Of a stretch of DNA of 46,582 bases, positions 26,918-35,213 are shown piece after piece. The notes under the pieces are model-generated. The model searched no databases, had not been told where the DNA came from, and saw only the letters and a list, made by a program, of their open reading frames with translations. Within the stretch, counting starts at the first letter, position 1, and each line of letters opens with the position of its first letter. The stretch is from Candidatus Poribacteria bacterium (lineage in GTDB: Bacteria > Poribacteria > WGA-4E > WGA-3G). The stretch covers positions 1-46,582 of the forward strand of contig JAJEEK010000088.1 in the NCBI GenBank assembly GCA_022821065.1. The letters run 5' to 3'. The position numbers and the translations under genes are program-made.

Positions 26918-27039
26918 CAGGACTTACGCAATTTTGGCAGTAGTCAGTTCTATTAGATGAGATTTTCCTGTAAACACAGCGTTCTGATAACACAAACTGG
27001 GAAGTTTGTGGTACAAAAGAGCATCATGCGTAAGTCCTA
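26918..27039 (+). mobile_element. Element A, copy j, just after mod
   Basis: Complete 122-bp copy with perfect target duplications TACAG (26913-26917 and 27040-27044). Hairpin CACAAACT-ggga-AGTTTGTG. It begins 10 bp after the mod stop and marks the left border of the ATPase module. The remaining bases up to 27223 hold no gene that I can see. Confidence 0.88.
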
Positions 27040-27223
27040 TACAGTAATAGGAGCACCTCACCGCGTGCTTTCACGTCTACAGGCATGAGATTCCTTTTGA
27101 CAAATTCCCTTAGACCTCGTATACTATCCTATAATCTGTTCCTCCGATTACGGCGGCAGTTTCCTCGTAGCATAACTTTTAGTTTGTGCATCTACACAAA
27201 GGTTTCCGGTTAGGAGAAATCTT

Positions 27224-28861
27224 ATGCTTCACGCATTAGAATTAGAAAATTTCAAAGCGTTCGGAAAGCGTGCACGCATCCCGTTTGCACCGATAACACT
27301 AATCTTTGGCGAAAACAGTGCCGGTAAAAGTACAATTCTGCAGGCACTCTATCTACTCAAACAGACAGGAGAAAGTCGAGAAGCGGGGGCTTTGCTACTT
27401 CCTCGATCTGAGAATGGCATCGTTGATCTTGGCAGTTTTCAGGAAATGCTTTTTGATCATGATATGAATCGGAAACTTTCAATACGTGTTGAAACTAAGG
27501 TGGATCGCCAATTAGCTATTGAATTTACCTGCAAAAGACCTTCTTTTGAAGAAGAGGTTCTTTTGCATCAAATTGCACTTTACTATGGAGAGCCTTCTAA
27601 ATGTATCGCCAAATTCCAGCCATTGGGGACAACCTTAGACCGCCGGGACCTTTGGATGTCGGATTCTTTCCATAATCTGAGCGGAATTTCACCTGAAAAA
27701 TTGGCTGCGGTAAAATGTGTTTGGTTAACTAAAAACCCAGAGTATTGGAAACGGGAACTTGAGTGGTTTAAAGAAAATAAGGAAGATGTACTTGAGAGAT
27801 TTGCACAAAGTAAATGGTATTTAGAAGAATATCTCAACCCAGAAACAGATGAAGAAGATGTCATGGAAGAAGAAAACAGCAATGAACGAAAACTTTCTGA
27901 TGAGGAAATTCAGGCAAATTATGAAATAGGGCTTAAAAACCTTAATTTCGTAAATGATAATATCGAATTTTTCTCATCAGATTTTGATTTGGATGCCTAC
28001 ATTTCCAAGATGTATGATCAAGAGATGATGACGGTTCTAGGGTTGAAAGGTTTTTTCCCAGTTGGGGTCGTGTCTGAAGAAATGAACGGAATAATGAATC
28101 AGTGGGTACAGGAACCTCGCTCATTATTACCACAAGGATATGGTGACATGACATTTGGTATTGGTCACCTCGCTACAAAAGTAGTTTACGTGTTGGGACA
28201 AGTTTTGAAGAATTTATATCCTATAAAACCTGATCGGAGACCACCAGAGAGATGGTATATCTTTTCAGGTCCTAGCCCTCAAAGTGTGGGACACCGAGGG
28301 GACTCGCTTGCTTATTTGCTCTTCTGTCGACCTAAGCTGGTTAAAGAAGCAAACGAATGGCTAAAACGCCTTGGCATCGGTTATGAACTTGAGGTAAAAG
28401 CGATAGGTAGCAATTCAGGCGATCTTTTTGAGGTGAGGCTCATAGACACCCGTCGAAATGACCGCGTGAGTGTAGCACTATCAGATGTCGGTTTCGGCGT
28501 TAGTCAACTCCTTCCTTTCATTGTGCAGAGTTTGGTTGCAGAGGGACAAATTATTTCCATTGAACAACCAGAAGTTCACGTCCATCCGAAATTGCAAGCG
28601 GATCTCGGGGACCTTTTAGCGGAAGCTATTAAAGAACCACGTCAAAATCGATTTATTATCGAAACCCATAGTGAGCATCTGATCTTACGCCTGCAGCGTT
28701 TAGTCCGTAACAAGCTCCTTGAGCCAGAGGATGTCTCGGTTATCTATGTTAGTCGTAGACCTGAAGGAGCAAAAGCAGAACGTTTACACCTTGACGAAGA
28801 TGGCGATTTTATTGATGACTGGCCCAACGGGTTTTTCTTGGAACGCCTTCGGGAATTGTGA
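27224..28861 (+). CDS. SMC/RecF-like AAA ATPase (DUF3696-type)
   Basis: 545 residues. It opens MLHALELENFKAFG with the Walker A GENSAGKST (29-38), the ABC/SMC signature-like SDVGFGVSQLLPFIV near 425, and Walker B IISIEQPEVHVHPKLQADLGDLL near 445, followed by FIIETHSEHLILRLQRLV (the H-loop). The C-terminal end resembles DUF3696. The region between about 190 and 250 is very acidic and may be an insertion. Such ATPases act as sensors or motors in many two-gene antiphage systems (Gabija-, OLD- and retron-like), paired with a nuclease or toxin. AGGAG precedes the ATG. The partner gene follows immediately. Confidence 0.86.
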   Translation: MLHALELENFKAFGKRARIPFAPITLIFGENSAGKSTILQALYLLKQTGESREAGALLLPRSENGIVDLGSFQEMLFDHDMNRKLSIRVETKVDRQLAIEFTCKRPSFEEEVLLHQIALYYGEPSKCIAKFQPLGTTLDRRDLWMSDSFHNLSGISPEKLAAVKCVWLTKNPEYWKRELEWFKENKEDVLERFAQSKWYLEEYLNPETDEEDVMEEENSNERKLSDEEIQANYEIGLKNLNFVNDNIEFFSSDFDLDAYISKMYDQEMMTVLGLKGFFPVGVVSEEMNGIMNQWVQEPRSLLPQGYGDMTFGIGHLATKVVYVLGQVLKNLYPIKPDRRPPERWYIFSGPSPQSVGHRGDSLAYLLFCRPKLVKEANEWLKRLGIGYELEVKAIGSNSGDLFEVRLIDTRRNDRVSVALSDVGFGVSQLLPFIVQSLVAEGQIISIEQPEVHVHPKLQADLGDLLAEAIKEPRQNRFIIETHSEHLILRLQRLVRNKLLEPEDVSVIYVSRRPEGAKAERLHLDEDGDFIDDWPNGFFLERLREL

Positions 28862-28881
28862 TAACAGAAGGAGTTAAGTTA

Positions 28882-29901
28882 ATGCTAATGAGCGCAGTAC
28901 TTGATCCTTCTGCGTTTGATGTAGAGGATTTTGATGAACTTTATACGATTCAGGTAGAGGATTTTTTGCGGGGGATTTGGAGGAGTGGGGTACTGATTGT
29001 CGATTCGGAAAGAAAATTGCTAAAGGAACTCTTTGAAAAAGCTGAATCTCTTCCGGGAACAGGTAAATGGCAACGCTTGCGAATTTTACTGACCGATCTC
29101 CTAAAAGAGAAATCAAAACGAGTTGTTGTGCGTCTTGTTTCACTAAGCAATGCACCATCAGTGGATATTTTAGATTTAGCGCGTCATCTAAAAGTACACA
29201 CTGAAGCTGATATCCTGGTTGTTGGAGACAAAGACTTTGAAGAACTAAAGTTTACTCCAGAATACAATAGTCACATTTTCCCTCTATCCAAATACCGAGA
29301 CAGCGATTTTGAAAAAGAGCGTCAGAGGTATTATGATGGATTGGAACCAATAGATACACTCTTAGAATCAGATGTGAAGGATGTCATCAGCCGTTCAGCT
29401 CGTTTCACCAAGTGGTTGCGATTTTATGACGCGTATATTGGGTCAGGAGACAATACCAGCCATTTCCGGAAAGGCATTAAATATATTTTGGATATCTGGC
29501 GTGAACAGGGTTTCTTTGCAACCGAACCAGACATTGGAAGTGTGGAAATATTTACCTGTAGTGCTGAGCAGATTCGGGACGATGAGACAGATTCTGCGAA
29601 AGAAAGTAAATTGGAGCGGAATCAGGAAAAACACCAAAAAGTTGTCCGAGAACTCGTAGAGCCATTAAGTGAAGACTTTCCTTGGCCAATAAAGTTGTCT
29701 GTGAAAGACGATCCCGATGGCATCTTTCATGCAAGGTATTTGGAAACGCAGCACGCTATTATCCGAATTGATCGAGGTTTCGATCTCTTCAAGCAAAACG
29801 GTGAGTTTCGGCGGAACTTCTTTACCTTAAATATGGCGGAAAGTTCTCACTTAAAAGAATGTCGTGATTTGCCGGATGCTGACCTTGATGGCACATCCTA
29901 A
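28882..29901 (+). CDS. Unrecognised partner of the ATPase, possible nuclease effector
   Basis: 339 residues from ATG 28882, chosen because GAAGGAG lies 7 bases before it; a GTG at 28858 overlapping the ATPase stop is the alternative. I cannot name the family. Residues about 30-155 alternate strands and helices and hold acidic positions at strand ends (VLIVDSERKLLKELF, ILVVGDKDFEEL), as in PIN-like or TOPRIM-like nucleases. Near the C-terminus, HARYLETQHAIIRIDRGFDLF resembles the HDR...RGLD motif of phospholipase-D-like MIT_C domains. Both readings are tentative. The tight pairing with the ATPase suggests it is the effector of a two-gene defence module. Confidence 0.6.
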   Translation: MLMSAVLDPSAFDVEDFDELYTIQVEDFLRGIWRSGVLIVDSERKLLKELFEKAESLPGTGKWQRLRILLTDLLKEKSKRVVVRLVSLSNAPSVDILDLARHLKVHTEADILVVGDKDFEELKFTPEYNSHIFPLSKYRDSDFEKERQRYYDGLEPIDTLLESDVKDVISRSARFTKWLRFYDAYIGSGDNTSHFRKGIKYILDIWREQGFFATEPDIGSVEIFTCSAEQIRDDETDSAKESKLERNQEKHQKVVRELVEPLSEDFPWPIKLSVKDDPDGIFHARYLETQHAIIRIDRGFDLFKQNGEFRRNFFTLNMAESSHLKECRDLPDADLDGTS

Positions 29902-29926
29902 CGATATGTACGACGGTTCCTAAAAA

Positions 29927-29993
29927 AAACGCGGTCACTTTCGGGGCACAGACTAACAGTCTATGCTACAAAAGAGCAGCGTGCGTAAGCCCA
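29927..29993 (+). mobile_element. Element A remnant, copy k
   Basis: The right half of element A with a covaried hairpin (CAGACT-aac-AGTCTATG), then CTACAAAAGAGCAG and the drifted end GTGCGTAAGCCC. The left terminal repeat is lost. It lies between the ATPase partner and the 238-residue gene. Confidence 0.65.
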
Positions 29994-30011
29994 ATTGTTG
30001 AAGGTGAGGCA

Positions 30012-30728
30012 ATGACGCTTAATATTAAAGATATGACCTCCGAACAAATCAGCGACTGGCTCACGCTTATTGTCAATGGTGGTATATTTACATCGCGTGA
30101 AAAACTTGTCGAGCTGCTTACAGAGGGTGCTCCTCACGAGGCACTTGAAAATGAATTCCGAGAGTTCTTTAACGGCTATTACATGCTTGCCTTGGATATG
30201 GAAGAGTACGAGGAATCCATCCTTGGAATTATAAAGGAAAACGAAGCATTTGCACACCTGAAGCACCGTGTCTTAGCAGTTGAGGCACAACGGAAGAGTT
30301 CACCTCTCGGACGTGAGGCGCGGCGGATGGGGTTATTGATACATGGTGATCCTGTGCCGGAGATAAAGGTGGCGGAGTTGTCACCTAATGAATTCCAGTC
30401 CCTGATGCACACATTGGGAAATTGGCGACTTTTTGTAGCACGGAATCGTCTCGTTAAGTTGATGGAAACGGAAGCATCTATTGAAATAGCGGATCGTCTG
30501 CGTGCTGAGTTCTACGAATTTTTCGTCTGCTATTTGGAAATGGAATTGTTTCTTGAAAATTACGATTACGATCCTGACGATGGATTGGAATTGCGTCCAG
30601 AGTTCATTGAAGCGTTAGAACGTGAAGAGGAATACATCCGATCTGGTGGTAAAATGTATACACTCGAGAAGGTTGCCGCAGGGTTGGGAATCTCACTGAA
30701 CCGTTCGTCTGCCTATGAAGAAGTCTAA
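30012..30728 (+). CDS. Unknown acidic protein with internal duplication
   Basis: 238 residues, not recognised. Two similar halves are visible: residues about 9-77 (SEQISDWLTLIVNGG...REKLVELL...LENEFREFFNGYY) and about 124-200 (SPNEFQSLMHTLGNW...RNRLVKLM...LRAEFYEFFVCYL). Each is a helical unit with a conserved FREFF/FYEFF aromatic patch. The last 20 residues (TLEKVAAGLGISL) look like part of a helix-turn-helix. There is no signal or membrane segment. GGTGAGG precedes the ATG. It sits directly before res, separated by tandem hairpin repeats, and could be an accessory or regulator of the restriction system. Confidence 0.62.
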   Translation: MTLNIKDMTSEQISDWLTLIVNGGIFTSREKLVELLTEGAPHEALENEFREFFNGYYMLALDMEEYEESILGIIKENEAFAHLKHRVLAVEAQRKSSPLGREARRMGLLIHGDPVPEIKVAELSPNEFQSLMHTLGNWRLFVARNRLVKLMETEASIEIADRLRAEFYEFFVCYLEMELFLENYDYDPDDGLELRPEFIEALEREEEYIRSGGKMYTLEKVAAGLGISLNRSSAYEEV

Positions 30729-30748
30729 TATTGCTCTAACGGTTCACA

Positions 30749-30842
30749 AGAGGGAACAAGCTAGCAGCCTATTCTACGTAAGAGGGAACAGGCTAACAGC
30801 CTATTCTACATAAGAGGGAACAGGCTAACAGCCTATTCTACA
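30749..30842 (+). repeat. 32-bp tandem repeats (x2.9) carrying the element A hairpin
   Basis: Three units start at 30749, 30781 and 30813 with a 32-bp period; the last two are identical and the first differs at three positions. Each contains AGGCT-aac-AGCCT (first unit AAGCT-agc-AGCCT), the same hairpin as in element A copies m and n, followed by ATTCTAC. There are no unique spacers, so this is not CRISPR. Confidence 0.85.
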
Positions 30843-30879
30843 AAAATTGTCCAAACTTTAGTCATAGTGAAAATAAAAG

Positions 30880-33270
30880 ATGCACCTACCCCTCAAAGAA
30901 TACCAAGAACGTACTCTTGAAACGTTGACAGAATACTATCAAAACTGCTTGCGTCTGCAGAACGTTAATACTGCGTTCTATGATCTCACCCAACGACCTT
31001 ATGCAGCCTTGGACGGTTTACACGGCATGCCCTATGTCTGCCTACGACTTCCCACAGGGGGTGGCAAAACCTTTGTTGCGTGCCATGCAGTCAGTATTAC
31101 GGCTTCTGAACTCTTAAAGACAGAGAGTCCAATTGTGCTTTGGCTTGTCCCTTCAAATGCCATACGGGACCAAACACTCAAAGCCCTTAAAGAACCCGAT
31201 CATCCCTACAGAGATGCTTTTAGATCCGCTGGACACAAGGTGGAGATCCGTACTATTGGCGACGCACTTCATCTGCAACCGCATATTCTGAATACAAAAA
31301 CTACGATTATTGTTTCCACCATGCAAGCGTTCCGCGTTGAGGATACCGATGGACGCAAGGTTTATGAAGATTCAGGCGCGCTGATGGGACATTTCACACA
31401 CCTTTCAGACGATGTCCTCTCAGAGATTGAGCACGATAACGGTAAACCTATCTATTCACTTGCAAATCTCTTATGTGTTAAACGTCCGCTTGTTATTGTT
31501 GACGAAGCGCATAACGCCCGGACCGAGCTCTCTTTTGAAACACTTGCCCGTTTCAATCCATCCGCAATCATTGAATTCACCGCAACACCTGCTATGGAGG
31601 AAAACCGTTCCAATGTCCTTTACACAGTCTCCGCCGCTGAACTTCAAGCAGAAGATATGATTAAAATGCCGATTCAGTTGGAAACTGATCCGGACTGGAA
31701 CCAGCTACTCACTGCTGCCATTGCGCAACGAGACGAGCTTGAGGTAGATGCGGAGAAGGAACGCGAAGAAACAGGCGAATATATCCGTCCCGTTATGCTG
31801 ATTCAGGCGCAGCCGAGACGTAAAGACCAAGAGACTTTGACTGTTGAGATTGTTGAGAGATGTCTAATTGAAGAACACAGAATTCCTGAAGACCAGATCG
31901 CGCGAGCCACAGGTGAGGACAGAGGTCTTGACGATGTTGACATCAACGACCCGGAATGTCCGATTCGGTATGTGATCACTGTGCAGGCGTTACGGGAGGG
32001 ATGGGATTGTCCGTTTGCCTACGTCCTCTGTTCAGTTGCCGAAATGAAATCTTCCACTGCTGTTGAACAGATATTGGGGAGGGTCATGCGTCTCCCAAAA
32101 GCAAAACGCAAGAAACAGGAATCGTTGAATAGTGCTTATGCCTTTGTCGCTTCTCATAACTTCTATAAAACTGCATCCGCTTTAGCGGATGGGCTCGTTC
32201 AAAACGGTTTTGATAAGCAAGCCGCTGCAGATCTCATTTGTCCACCTGATGAGCAACAAACCGAATTACCAGTCTTTGGAGGCGGCGCGCAACCTAATTC
32301 TGAGTCTGCACCTGCTGCGCGCGGTGAAGTTTTTAAAGTTCCAAAGTTGATGGTCAAACGGAACCAAAATTACCTCGACTTTGAAGCATCACGTTTTTTA
32401 GAAACCGTTTGGCAGCTATCCGAATGTGATGCTGAACTCTCTGAGGAGGAATTTCCATCCGAATTTAGTACAGGGGAACGCGGCGAGATTGGACTGTCTC
32501 AAGAGGGTAGAGTAGAAATGCGTTTCTTGGGGCAGCTCCATCAACAAATGACGCTTCTTGCCCCGGATAAAGGGTGGGATGCTACACGACTTGCCGACTG
32601 GCTTGATAGAACCATCAAACATCTTGATATTTTACAGCGCGAGTCCCTGCCTTTTCTGCAGCGGTTAGTCAACTATCTTATTGAGGCGCGTAATATACCT
32701 ATAGAGGTTCTCATCCGCAATAAATATGCGTTGAAAGATGCTGCTGCAGCGAAGATTGATAGCCACCGTCAAAACGTGCATCAAGCTGCATATCAAAATT
32801 ATCTTCTGCCTGAATTTGCGACTCCCGTTGTTGTTTCACCGGATCATTGCTTCTCCTTTGACCCGCACGGTTACCCCTATAACACCCGTTATGAAGGGGC
32901 ATACCGATTTCAAAAACATTACTACCGAGATGTTAGCGATTTGAAATCCGATGGTGAGGAATTTGAATGTGCGCAGTTCATAGACACGTTGCCTCAAGTG
33001 AATTTTTGGGTGCGGAATCTTGAGCGCAAACCCCTACACTCTTTCTGGCTACAGACTTCAACCGACAAATTTTATCCTGATTTTGTATGCCTTTTAACCG
33101 ATGGACGTTACCTTATTGTTGAGTCCAAAGGCATACATCTCTGGTCCGCTGACGATGCGAAAGAGAAACGCGAAATCGGCGAACTATGGGAGGCACGTAG
33201 CGGAGGGAGTTGCTTGTTCGTTATGCCCAAAGGACCTGATTTTGATGCCATCCGAGCGAAACTTTCTTAA
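30880..33270 (+). CDS. Type III restriction Res helicase-nuclease
   Basis: 796 residues. Superfamily 2 helicase core: Walker A LPTGGGKTF (57-65), DEAH at 208-211 in VIVDEAHNAR, motif III FTATPAME, and the C-terminal helicase motifs ALREGWDCPFAYVLC and QILGRVMRLP. The C-terminal nuclease domain has PDFVCLLTDGRYLIVESKG near 733-750, the D...ExK pattern of PD-(D/E)XK enzymes. With Mod it forms a type III enzyme that translocates along DNA and cuts after head-to-head encounter. mod lies 4 kb upstream, with the ATPase module in between. The ATG 30880 has no strong ribosome-binding site. Confidence 0.94.
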   Translation: MHLPLKEYQERTLETLTEYYQNCLRLQNVNTAFYDLTQRPYAALDGLHGMPYVCLRLPTGGGKTFVACHAVSITASELLKTESPIVLWLVPSNAIRDQTLKALKEPDHPYRDAFRSAGHKVEIRTIGDALHLQPHILNTKTTIIVSTMQAFRVEDTDGRKVYEDSGALMGHFTHLSDDVLSEIEHDNGKPIYSLANLLCVKRPLVIVDEAHNARTELSFETLARFNPSAIIEFTATPAMEENRSNVLYTVSAAELQAEDMIKMPIQLETDPDWNQLLTAAIAQRDELEVDAEKEREETGEYIRPVMLIQAQPRRKDQETLTVEIVERCLIEEHRIPEDQIARATGEDRGLDDVDINDPECPIRYVITVQALREGWDCPFAYVLCSVAEMKSSTAVEQILGRVMRLPKAKRKKQESLNSAYAFVASHNFYKTASALADGLVQNGFDKQAAADLICPPDEQQTELPVFGGGAQPNSESAPAARGEVFKVPKLMVKRNQNYLDFEASRFLETVWQLSECDAELSEEEFPSEFSTGERGEIGLSQEGRVEMRFLGQLHQQMTLLAPDKGWDATRLADWLDRTIKHLDILQRESLPFLQRLVNYLIEARNIPIEVLIRNKYALKDAAAAKIDSHRQNVHQAAYQNYLLPEFATPVVVSPDHCFSFDPHGYPYNTRYEGAYRFQKHYYRDVSDLKSDGEEFECAQFIDTLPQVNFWVRNLERKPLHSFWLQTSTDKFYPDFVCLLTDGRYLIVESKGIHLWSADDAKEKREIGELWEARSGGSCLFVMPKGPDFDAIRAKLS

Positions 33271-33282
33271 AGTCTTAGGTGA

Positions 33283-33516
33283 TAGGACTTATCTGTTAGA
33301 TGAAAGTTTTGGGAAAACACAGCGTTCTGGTGTCACAATCTATAGTAAAACCTATAATTAATTGGGCACTCTCAAACAGTCTGAATGCCCATTTAGAGCA
33401 TTCAAACTGGAAACCCAAACTGGAAGTTTATGCTACGAATATGTCCACTTATTTTTGAGTTTCACTATAATCTTCATACAGTTTGTGGTACAAAAGAGCA
33501 GCATGCGTAAGTCCTA
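33283..33516 (+). mobile_element. Element A, copy l, interrupted by element C
   Basis: The left end (AGGACTTA joined to TCTGTTAGATG) has an internal deletion; the right half resumes at 33478 with ACAGTTTGTGG. The flanking 5-mers do not match. The middle holds element C plus eight bases identical to the end of element B, so several insertions and deletions have occurred at one hairpin. Confidence 0.75.
33341..33469 (+). mobile_element. Element C (MITE-like, 129 bp), nested
   Basis: The ends are imperfect inverted repeats starting TATAGTAAAACC at the left and ending GGTGAAAC-like on the other strand (TATAGTGAAACTC). TA occurs at both borders, compatible with a TA duplication. It has no coding capacity. 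Immediately to its right, ATCTTCAT (33470-33477) equals the last bases of element B. Confidence 0.65.
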
Positions 33517-33531
33517 ATTTGATTGATTCAT

Positions 33532-33565
33532 AAAAGGCGGAACACATTAGTGTCCCGCCTTTTTG
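33532..33565 (+). terminator. Strong bidirectional rho-independent terminator
   Basis: A stem GGCGG-a-ACAC with GTGT-c-CCGCC around the loop ATTA, followed by TTTTTG; AAAA precedes it, so it also works from the other strand. It ends the defence-island transcript from res. Confidence 0.85.
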
Positions 33566-33576
33566 TTATTTTCACC

Positions 33577-33720
33577 CAAGTTGCCACCTATTTATAGACA
33601 TAGCACTCCTACGGAGTGCGTTCGCTTCAATACGCCGTTTCTATAGACATACCACCCCTACGGGGTGAGGAAAGTGTTTGAAAAATCTCCTTGAACTTTC
33701 AAAACTTGTGAGTAGCAACT
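33577..33720 (+). repeat. Element D, copy 2
   Basis: A 144-bp repeat matching 2626-2781. Hairpins GCACTCC-tac-GGAGTGC (33603-33619) and CACCCC-tac-GGGGTG (33653-33667). The stems equal those of copy 1, but the loops differ and each hairpin here is preceded by TATAGACAT. Confidence 0.7.
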
Positions 33721-33745
33721 CGCGTTAGTAACAACTTAGGTTATT

Positions 33746-35191
33746 TTATTCTTCATCCTCTGGATAGTCAATTGACCATTTACCTTTTCCGTCACCAGAA
33801 GGTTCTTCTTTCCAGAGATTGAGGAAATTCTCAGGTGCGTTATGCTCCGTGAGATGCGACATAAATAGTTCGTGCAGCTCCTTGACGAGTTCCATGTTGT
33901 CGGCAGCGATGTCGTTCTCTGCTATCGGGTCCGTGGGTAGGTCGAAGAGTTCCGGTCTACCGTATTCCCCGACAGGTGCGTATCCCCAACGTTCAGTGAC
34001 AAGGAACGGCGTTGTCGCTCGGCGTGGGACACTGTCCCCTTGTGCCCGGATGTGACAACCGGTTACGGCGTATTTTCTGTGTTGTGCATCGCCGTTAAGG
34101 AGCGACTGCGCGAAGGAGCGTCCTTCAAACGGTTTTGGTGGCTCCAAAGTAACACCTGCCAATTCGCAGAGCGTCGGCATAATATCCATTGGCTGTGCGA
34201 TGAGATCAAGACGTTGTCCTTGCGGAACATCTCCACCAGCAACTAAGAACATCTCGTGGTTGATTTCCGGGTATGTGGGCCAATAGCGTTCATCTTTCGG
34301 GTCAATATTGGATTTACCTGTCCGACTGTGTTCGCCAATAGACATCCCGTGGTCGGATAGCACGACGACGAGCGTATCGTCCCATAGCTCTAAGTCTTCT
34401 ACCTTCTGCAGAATCCTGCCGATATGTCGATCAACGAGTTCAGCCTCACCGGCGTAGTGTGCCCAGAGATTGTGCAGCTCCGCATCCGTAAAGAGAGTGG
34501 ATAGACCGTAGTTCGGATGGAGCATCGGGGGACCGGTGTAATCCGGATCGTAGCGTTTGACGAGATATTCGGGTGGGTCCCACGGTTCGTGCGGATCGAA
34601 GAAATCGACCCAGAGAAAGAAGGGGCCCGATCTGTGGTTCTCTTCCAGCCATCGGATTGTGGTCTCTGAGGTCCTACCGGAGAACGTCTCCGACTCATAC
34701 TGGTAGTAGCGGTTCGTCCAGCGGTGCGTATTCGGCAACGTATGCCCACGAAATGAGGGATGCGGTCGCGTCTTCTCATTCGGCATAACGACTTTTATCT
34801 CGTCATTGAGGTGTAGAAGCGGTTTGTCGCCCTCCTGTCCACGATGCTGGAACGCGGCATCGAAACAGTGTTGGAAACGGACGTTGAACAGGTGCGGCGT
34901 ATCACATATCAGCTGCGTTGCGTATCCTTGATCGCTCAGGAGTCTTGAGATGATGCTTCGTCCGCTTAGATCAATGGGCTGCCAGGGGTAGTGGGGCCAT
35001 CCGACTGTTGCAGTCAAAATATCCGTACGGTGCGGGACGGTGGGAAAGCTGCTCATATAAAATTTGTCGATAGCAGTCGCACGCTCTGCCTCAAATTTAT
35101 CGAGCATCGGCGTGCGAATCGGTCGCCTCGCGCGTTCGCCTAAATTGTCATACCGAAAAGTATCGGTAATAAGCAAAACAATGTTTTTCAT
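33746..35191 (-). CDS. Sulfatase-fold enzyme with Thr in place of the catalytic Cys/Ser
   Basis: 481 residues of the sulfatase/alkaline-phosphatase superfamily. It opens MKNIVLLITDTFRYDNLG (metal-binding Asp) and has FFDPHEPW, VVVLSDHGMSIGEH and the C-terminal region typical of arylsulfatases. The signature C/S-x-P-x-R reads TVPHR (Thr51 to Arg55), so the residue normally converted to formylglycine is Thr. Sulfatases need Cys or Ser there; Thr is the nucleophile in related phosphodiesterases. The enzyme may therefore hydrolyse phosphate or phosphonate esters, or be inactive as a sulfatase. Start ATG 35191 is used because upstream residues show no similarity. No signal peptide is visible. Confidence 0.85.
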   Translation of the reverse strand: MKNIVLLITDTFRYDNLGERARRPIRTPMLDKFEAERATAIDKFYMSSFPTVPHRTDILTATVGWPHYPWQPIDLSGRSIISRLLSDQGYATQLICDTPHLFNVRFQHCFDAAFQHRGQEGDKPLLHLNDEIKVVMPNEKTRPHPSFRGHTLPNTHRWTNRYYQYESETFSGRTSETTIRWLEENHRSGPFFLWVDFFDPHEPWDPPEYLVKRYDPDYTGPPMLHPNYGLSTLFTDAELHNLWAHYAGEAELVDRHIGRILQKVEDLELWDDTLVVVLSDHGMSIGEHSRTGKSNIDPKDERYWPTYPEINHEMFLVAGGDVPQGQRLDLIAQPMDIMPTLCELAGVTLEPPKPFEGRSFAQSLLNGDAQHRKYAVTGCHIRAQGDSVPRRATTPFLVTERWGYAPVGEYGRPELFDLPTDPIAENDIAADNMELVKELHELFMSHLTEHNAPENFLNLWKEEPSGDGKGKWSIDYPEDEE

Positions 35192-35213
35192 ATTTTTAAC
35201 TATTAACCTCGCT

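Noticed and set aside
30749..30842. Short regular repeats that might be a CRISPR array
   Set aside because: The 32-bp period is pure tandem repetition with no unique spacers, and no cas genes are present.
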